Of a stretch of DNA of 10,163 nt, positions 5,620 to 10,163 are shown piece after piece; position 1 is the first letter of the stretch; each line of letters begins with the position of its first letter. The notes beneath the pieces were generated by a model. That model saw only the letters and a list, made by a program, of their open reading frames with translations, did not search any database and was not told the DNA's origin. This DNA is from MGBC120314 sp051880495 (GTDB lineage Bacteria; Bacillota; Clostridia; Lachnospirales; Lachnospiraceae). The stretch spans positions 1 through 10,163 of the forward strand of contig JBJEOB010000098.1 in NCBI GenBank assembly GCA_051880495.1. Reading direction: 5' to 3'. The translations under genes were made by a program, and so were the position numbers.

Positions 5620-7788
5620 TTATTCTATGCATGTATTCTTACAGGACGATGAACAACTCTTTTGCAGCTTCTGGGCCAGATTTGAATAACGGATATCCTC
5701 GTTTGCTATCTGTCTGGAATCTGTCACAGCATGTCCACATGAAAGCACCAGAAGCTTTTTCCTTGCCCTGGTCATTGTGGTATAAAGGATACGTTTGGTC
5801 AGCATGTTGCGGTATTGTGGGGATACGATAAAATATACATAATCAAATTCTGAACCCTGAGCTTTATGAGCAGTAACTGCTTCTGCAGGTTCTATATCAG
5901 ATAATTCATCATGACTTAATGGTATTTCCCACTCATTGATCTTAACTGTGATAGAGTCAGTATTCAGATGGCATATATAGCCAATGTCTCCATTAAAATA
6001 ACCCTTCCGGTAATTTGTACGGTTCATGATGATCTTGTCATGTAAATGATAAGCATAACCGCCATATAAAATGGCATTTTTTTGCGGTTGTTCAAATATC
6101 TTGTTGATGGCGTTTGTTCCGCATACACCTACTCTGGTCAGCATAATGATCTGTTTTCTTAAATAGTCATGTATATCAGCTTTTTTGTAATTCTGTTTCA
6201 GATAATCCATTATCTGGGCCTCTGATGCAAAATCATAGATGCGAAATGTATGGTCTTCAACAAAATCAATACGACCTGCCTTTGCTTTTAATGCATTTGG
6301 ATAAATCTGTCCGTTTTGCTGTCGCATGACTTCCTGCAGCCGGTATACTTCTATCTGCCCACTGTGAATCAAGTCATATAAGACATTTCCAGGATCTACA
6401 GACTGCAGCTGATCCTCATCTCCAACAAGTAACAATAGTGCCCCATTTTTAACAGCACGAAAAAGAAGTGACATGATCAATAATCCGCTCATTGAAACCT
6501 CATCGCAGATGATAAAATCGGCATCTATCGGATCATTTTCATTCTTAGACTGGATCTCCCAGTCACCATAAGGACGTATATCCAGTAATTTGTACATGGT
6601 CTGGCTTTTTTTACCAGAAGCACGGCTCATGACCTGTGCAGCACGACCAGTGGACGCACATAATGCGATCTTTTTATCCGGATACATGCATTCATATGCA
6701 TGGATCAGTCCCCGGATCGTCATGGTCTTTCCGGATCCTGGCGGTCCTGTCAGTATTTTGATACCGGTCCTTTCCAGTAATGAAAATGCATGTTTTTGCC
6801 CATCGTTATATGTTACAGATAAGTATTCTTCAATGGCAGGCAGATCGCTACTATCCCATTTGGTATTGTAAGCCGATAACTGCAGCCGTTTCACCTGCTC
6901 AACAACCGTGTCTTCAGCTTTTGCAAGTTTGGGCTGGTAGACATACAGTGTATCTTTTCCTCTATAAACAAGAAACTTTTTCTCATTAATATGGGTGATA
7001 AGTGCTGAGAGGAAACAGCTATACGGCACCTTTTCTTCGTAACAACTGTTTGAAGAAGCTGTTTGTGCCATCTGTATCATCTTCTCATATGGAAGGCAGG
7101 AGTGCCCCATTGACAATGCACGTTCCATGGCATCAAACAGGTAGGCAGACACACGGGTTTTGTCATAATATACGGCTTTACTGATACGGTCGCAAAGAAA
7201 GATATCCATGCCAGCGTAAGCACCTTCCGTATAAACAGAAGAACAAAATGCATGAAATGCATGGTTACCGTGTCTCTCGAACAATCGTAAAGCATGCTCA
7301 TACGTTCCACCATAGGGTTCGATAAGCTGCATGATGTCCCGGATGACTACTGTAGCACGCAGCTTTTCAATGAGAGTATCTGCAATTGTTGCTAACCCTT
7401 TCACATGTTCCTTAAGCTGGATGGCAGCATCTTCTCTGGCGGCAAAAGTAAAAATATCCGGCCCGGTATAAGCAAGTATCGCATCGGTCTTCTTTTCATT
7501 CAGTCCATCAAAAGAAGCGATCAAAAACTGTTTCAGCAATGCATCATGTGCCACATATTCCTCAACATGTTCAAGTATGAAATAAGTATGTCCTGAAGAT
7601 GTCTGTCTCCTATTGCACCGAATTTTTAATGGCATTCCCTTTGAATACAGTGGTATCTTTCCCATACATAAGATGTTCCCATATTGATCAACTCCATCAA
7701 CTTCCTCCAATGGAAGAAAGCTGAATTTGGTATACCCTGTCTGCAGATCACGCATATAGGTATGGCGGTATGTACCTGTAAGTTCCAT
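5620..7788 (-). CDS. RecD2-like superfamily 1B DNA helicase
   Basis: This is an ATP-driven 5'-3' DNA helicase of the RecD2/TraA-helicase group, expected to act on replication, repair or transfer intermediates. The N-terminal part (1-80) is OB-like. Helix-hairpin-helix-like sequence follows at about 83-125 (FDGLNEKKTDAIL), as in RecD2. The motor motifs are complete: GPPGSGKT (348-355), CASTGRAAQ (377-385), DEVSM (429-433), LVGDEDQLQSV (454-464), YRLQEVMRQ (482-490), VTAHKAQGSEFDYV (638-651) and YTTMTRARKKLLVL (669-682); the NGDIGYI strand at 599-605 is also typical. At 722 residues it is close to the usual RecD2 length. The C-terminus ends in a Ser/Cys-rich tail (CSSSCKNTC). The start at 7788 has GGGAAG about seven bases upstream. 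It heads the leftward operon with parA and parB, so it is probably a replicon backbone gene rather than the chromosomal repair copy. Confidence 0.95.
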   Translation of the reverse strand: MELTGTYRHTYMRDLQTGYTKFSFLPLEEVDGVDQYGNILCMGKIPLYSKGMPLKIRCNRRQTSSGHTYFILEHVEEYVAHDALLKQFLIASFDGLNEKKTDAILAYTGPDIFTFAAREDAAIQLKEHVKGLATIADTLIEKLRATVVIRDIMQLIEPYGGTYEHALRLFERHGNHAFHAFCSSVYTEGAYAGMDIFLCDRISKAVYYDKTRVSAYLFDAMERALSMGHSCLPYEKMIQMAQTASSNSCYEEKVPYSCFLSALITHINEKKFLVYRGKDTLYVYQPKLAKAEDTVVEQVKRLQLSAYNTKWDSSDLPAIEEYLSVTYNDGQKHAFSLLERTGIKILTGPPGSGKTMTIRGLIHAYECMYPDKKIALCASTGRAAQVMSRASGKKSQTMYKLLDIRPYGDWEIQSKNENDPIDADFIICDEVSMSGLLIMSLLFRAVKNGALLLLVGDEDQLQSVDPGNVLYDLIHSGQIEVYRLQEVMRQQNGQIYPNALKAKAGRIDFVEDHTFRIYDFASEAQIMDYLKQNYKKADIHDYLRKQIIMLTRVGVCGTNAINKIFEQPQKNAILYGGYAYHLHDKIIMNRTNYRKGYFNGDIGYICHLNTDSITVKINEWEIPLSHDELSDIEPAEAVTAHKAQGSEFDYVYFIVSPQYRNMLTKRILYTTMTRARKKLLVLSCGHAVTDSRQIANEDIRYSNLAQKLQKSCSSSCKNTCIE

Positions 7789-7998
7789 ATTATTTCTTCC
7801 CTATTACTAATTTTTTGCAGTGATTACTTAAATCATTATCTGCTTATATGATAGTACACATCTTTTGTTTATGCATTCTTGCAGGAGAAAACACAAGGAA
7901 CAGTTATTTTGCTAGCCATATTTTCATCCTTATCGGAGATTATTGCCCATATTAGAGATGTAACTGTTTGTTAATTAGAAAATGAATGAGGAAAACTT
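7789..7998. promoter_or_regulatory. Divergent intergenic region with an 8-bp inverted repeat
   Basis: These 210 bases separate the leftward helicase operon from the rightward zinc-ribbon/AAA+ pair, so they must hold promoters for both. No pair of -35/-10 boxes is convincing; GATAAT on the minus strand (7840-7835) is the best leftward -10. AACAGTTA (7899-7906) and TAACTGTT (7961-7968) form a perfect inverted repeat with arms 54 bases apart, suited to a looping or shared operator. TAACTGTTT also occurs at 3541-3549 beside the parB palindromes, and AACTGTTTT at 10018-10026. Confidence 0.45.
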
Positions 7999-8790
7999 AT
8001 GAGTCAATGCATCCTATGTCAGGAAAAATTATCACTGTTAACACAGAAAAAAACGATGGACGGATATATCTGCGGAAAATGTGCAGGGAGGATTCCCCAT
8101 GTAATACATGGTGATTTGCCCAAAATGAATCTGGAAAGAATAAGAGAAACTATTGCATATGAAAAGAACATTAAGGGAAAAGAATTTACTGTGACTGCAT
8201 CTTTAGGAAAACTACGCCTTGATGAAATGCATGGACGGTTTGCTATCACTGACAGTATAAAGTCCGATGGTACTCTTTCTGAGTCTGCGGATATTTTTGA
8301 CCTGTTATATCTGGAAAGCATTGGAATTTATCCGGTCAACCCCAGGCAAAATGGGAAAGATATTGTCTGTGATGTGGAATTCAACTGTTCTTTTAAATAT
8401 CCAGCCATAAAATTCAAAGTGACCGTATGCCGGAATTCTAAATGTGATTATAAACGGATCAATAGTTCACAGGTTTCCTGGTCAGAACCTAGTGTGTTAT
8501 CCATGTTCCGTAATATGTTCGATCAGGCGATCAATACCGCAATCAAAAAATACCTCCATGACAAGGAACACATCCTGGAGCCTTATGATATTGAGATTAT
8601 GAAAGCCAGAGCAGCCCTGCATGTACCCCATGGATGTCCATATGAACTGATAGAACGTCAATACCAGAATCTGATAAAAATGTATCAGGAGGGATCATAT
8701 TCTGAAGAAGAAAAAGAAGGTTACATAACAGCATTAAACAAATATCATGATATGCTTTGTCATTATACTTCAAATCCAAATAAAAGATAA
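7999..8790 (+). CDS. DUF4428-type zinc-ribbon protein (263 aa)
   Basis: The ATG has GAGG seven bases upstream. The N-terminus carries CxxC at C4/C7 and CxxC at C25/C28 with DGYICGKC between, matching the DUF4428-type zinc ribbon found in many Clostridia proteins. A beta-rich middle follows (about 60-160), with a further Cys pair in VCRNSKC. The C-terminal third is helical and charged (about 200-255). Its PYELIERQYQNLIKMY segment faintly resembles helix II of a J-domain, but the HPD tripeptide is missing, so a chaperone role is not supported. There is no signal peptide or membrane helix, so it is cytoplasmic. It lies 48 bases upstream of a membrane-anchored AAA+ ATPase on the same strand and is probably cotranscribed with it; it might act as that ATPase's adaptor or substrate, which is inference. 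The molecular function of this family is unknown to me. Confidence 0.88.
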   Translation: MSQCILCQEKLSLLTQKKTMDGYICGKCAGRIPHVIHGDLPKMNLERIRETIAYEKNIKGKEFTVTASLGKLRLDEMHGRFAITDSIKSDGTLSESADIFDLLYLESIGIYPVNPRQNGKDIVCDVEFNCSFKYPAIKFKVTVCRNSKCDYKRINSSQVSWSEPSVLSMFRNMFDQAINTAIKKYLHDKEHILEPYDIEIMKARAALHVPHGCPYELIERQYQNLIKMYQEGSYSEEEKEGYITALNKYHDMLCHYTSNPNKR

Positions 8791-8800
8791 CAAATTCAGA

Positions 8801-8841
8801 AAGGAGGATGCAGGGAATAACACCCTGTCTGTACATAATTG
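8801..8841 (+). promoter_or_regulatory. Strong Shine-Dalgarno separated from the AAA+ start by a hairpin
   Basis: AAGGAGG (8801-8807) has no usable start codon 5-13 bases downstream; the ATG at 8808 touches it and opens a different frame. The first start in the AAA+ frame is TTG at 8839, right after an in-frame TAA. CAGGG (8811-8815) pairs with CCCTG (8823-8827) around a 7-base loop. Folding this 17-base hairpin would cut the apparent gap from 31 to about 14 bases. Confidence 0.5.
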
Positions 8842-9978
8842 AAAAGAATAAAATACTATTTGATCATACTTGCTTCTACATTATGCCTGGTCATACCAAC
8901 AACTGTGATCATTTCTGCCGCCTGCATGGAAAACTTCACCATGATCGTGATTGGATGTATCCTTATCGCTTTGGGATTGCTGTTATCCAAATTACTGACC
9001 AAATTACGTATTGAAGCAAGAAAAGCTGTTGAGTACGATGAGTTTGGTCTTTCCAAAAGTAAGGGTCATTATGAGCGGCTTTCAAAAGCAGAACGAAACC
9101 AGATCGATCTTATGAAAACGGCACGTATGGAACAGATCATGGATTCAACAGCATTAAAAAAAATGACTCATGAAGGTTCTAAAACCCCACAACTGGATAT
9201 GGAGCGCATGGTCGGCCTTACTTCAGTAAAAGAAAAAATGAGGGAAATGGTTGCAAGAATGGAATTTGATGCAAAAGACAGATCAAGGAGGTCAAATGGG
9301 ATATCCAGCCGCCACATGGTATTCTTCGGTTCTGCTGGAACCGGCAAGACAACTGTGGCTCGAATCCTGACAGGTTTTTTGTACCAATATGGCTATATCA
9401 AAAAGAATAAATGTGTAGAAGTTGATGGGAATTTTTTGAAAGCCGGGCCAGATACCGCGATCAAGACAGAACTTACTATCCGCCAGGCTTATGATGGGGT
9501 ACTCTTTATTGACGAGGCATATGCATTAATTGAATCCAGGGACGGATATGGCCGGGAAGCTGTCGCAACACTGATCAAGCAGATGGAGGACCATCGGGAC
9601 CGGTTCATCCTGATCTTAGCAGGGTATACTAAGGACATGCAATTCCTGCTGCAGTCCAACACAGGATTCGAGTCCCGTATCAAAGAATACCTGTATTTTC
9701 CTGATTATAACGATTCAGAAATGAAACAGATTTTTGTTCTGATGGCCAAACAGATGGGATTCACAGTCAGTGATGACGCTCTGGGAGCATTTCATGAAAG
9801 AATCACGAAAGAACGTATGCTGCCATCTTTTGGAAACGGACGCACTGCCAGAAATATCTTAGATGAATCCATTGACCGCCATTGCCTGAATTACCTGGAT
9901 AAAAAGCTCAATAAAAAAGATCAATACTGCATTTGTGAGATTGATATCAGCCGAGATATAAAACGAAATGGGTTTTGA
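8839..9978 (+). CDS. Membrane-anchored CbbX/SpoVK-like AAA+ ATPase
   Basis: It is an ATP-driven hexameric remodelling enzyme of the CbbX/CfxQ/SpoVK clade, also related to the EccA ATPases of type VII secretion. A basic start (KRIK) leads into two membrane helices at about 6-27 and 34-53, then a charged, probably coiled-coil linker (55-120). The AAA+ module follows: Walker A GSAGTGKTT (164-172), Walker B LFIDEAYAL (222-230) with D225/E226, sensor 1 in LAGYTKDM (260-267), arginine finger R280 in GFESR, and sensor 2 GNGRTAR (332-338). Soluble CbbX proteins are nearer 300 residues; the extra length is the membrane anchor and linker, so the motor would face the cytoplasm at the membrane. It starts with TTG, the first codon after an in-frame stop, with an unusual leader. 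Its likely partner is the upstream zinc-ribbon protein. The substrate is unknown, and no secretion genes are seen here. Confidence 0.93.
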   Translation: MKRIKYYLIILASTLCLVIPTTVIISAACMENFTMIVIGCILIALGLLLSKLLTKLRIEARKAVEYDEFGLSKSKGHYERLSKAERNQIDLMKTARMEQIMDSTALKKMTHEGSKTPQLDMERMVGLTSVKEKMREMVARMEFDAKDRSRRSNGISSRHMVFFGSAGTGKTTVARILTGFLYQYGYIKKNKCVEVDGNFLKAGPDTAIKTELTIRQAYDGVLFIDEAYALIESRDGYGREAVATLIKQMEDHRDRFILILAGYTKDMQFLLQSNTGFESRIKEYLYFPDYNDSEMKQIFVLMAKQMGFTVSDDALGAFHERITKERMLPSFGNGRTARNILDESIDRHCLNYLDKKLNKKDQYCICEIDISRDIKRNGF

Positions 9979-10030
9979 GGTAAACGTCAAGATTTTTATC
10001 TGAAGTATTTTTACAACAACTGTTTTCTTG

Positions 10031-10059
10031 TTTAAATACATTGTGTGTTGTGATATAAT
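10031..10059 (+). promoter_or_regulatory. Sigma-A promoter with extended -10 for a gene beyond the right edge
   Basis: TTTAAA (10031-10036) lies 17 bases upstream of TATAAT (10054-10059), which is preceded by TGA to give an extended -10. Transcription would start near 10066 and run rightward. No rho-independent terminator is obvious between the AAA+ stop (9978) and this promoter. Confidence 0.7.
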
Positions 10060-10065
10060 AAATAC

Positions 10066-10163
10066 TGTCAAATTTATAGTTTCCAGTTTAATAAACGGGA
10101 TAAATCGGAATTTGCAGTGTACAGCACTATTTCACTGAAGAACTCAAGAATTTATTATTGGAG
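10066..10163 (+). other. Leader of the next rightward gene, ending in a ribosome binding site
   Basis: The last six bases (TTGGAG) look like a Shine-Dalgarno for a start codon just past the window. The leader of about 100 bases holds small stems only: GTTT/AAAC (10086-10096), and CAGTG (10115-10119) that can pair either with CACTG (10133-10137) or, shifted, with CACT (10125-10128). No known riboswitch pattern was recognised. Confidence 0.4.

Noticed and set aside
8613..8787. J-domain in the C-terminus of the zinc-ribbon protein
   Set aside because: Only a helix II-like stretch is seen; the essential HPD tripeptide is absent, so the resemblance is not enough for a call.
8808..9014. 68-codon frame starting at ATG 8808 directly after AAGGAGG
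   Set aside because: There is no spacing between the Shine-Dalgarno and the ATG, and most of the frame overlaps the AAA+ gene in another frame, with no recognisable domain.
9979..10030. Rho-independent terminator after the AAA+ gene
   Set aside because: Only a 4-bp AGAT/ATCT stem and scattered T-runs are present; there is no GC-rich hairpin with an adjoining T-tract.

Overview
The window looks like part of a low-GC Gram-positive (Clostridia, Lachnospiraceae-like) accessory replicon: a plasmid, phage-plasmid or large integrative element. The reasons are the AT-rich sequence, strong AGGAGG-type ribosome binding sites, a plasmid-style ParA/ParB pair, a RecD2-like helicase, a DUF4428-type zinc-ribbon protein, and what looks like an IS200/IS605 end. 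No rRNA, tRNA, CRISPR array or ordinary housekeeping gene was seen. The organism and replicon type are inferences from gene families, not from a marker gene.

Layout. A long leftward block runs from about 7788 down to 133: RecD2-like helicase (5620-7788), ParA ATPase (4738-5586), ParB (3605-4675), a small 52-residue Cys-rich ORF (3212-3370), a 691-residue protein of unknown family ending in a Cys cluster (955-3030), a broken D12-class DNA adenine methylase (546-913), and a 66-residue two-helix membrane protein (133-333). The far left edge holds a hairpin and a TTTGAC end typical of an IS200/IS605-type right end. To its right is a 61-bp diverged copy of the 3' end of the 691-residue gene. From 7999 two genes run rightward: a DUF4428-type zinc-ribbon protein (7999-8790) and a membrane-anchored CbbX/SpoVK-like AAA+ ATPase (8839-9978). 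A promoter for a gene beyond the window follows at 10031-10059.

How the genes fit together. The helicase, parA and parB are closely packed on one strand and form a replication and segregation module, with DNA-remodelling and partition functions expressed together. Two perfect palindromes just past parB, a palindromic -10-like element and a set of GGATG/CATCC repeats lie between this module and the next genes; they could be terminator, centromere or operator sites. The divergent region 7789-7998 separates the module from the zinc-ribbon/AAA+ pair and contains an 8-bp inverted repeat whose sequence recurs near parB.

The left end is degraded accessory DNA. The methylase has lost its catalytic middle and also carries a one-base frameshift. 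The duplicated gene tail marks an old recombination or insertion event. The most interesting unexplained items are the 691-residue orphan with its small Cys-rich neighbour, the zinc-ribbon/membrane AAA+ pair, and the AAA+ start, where a strong Shine-Dalgarno sequence is separated from a TTG codon by a hairpin.
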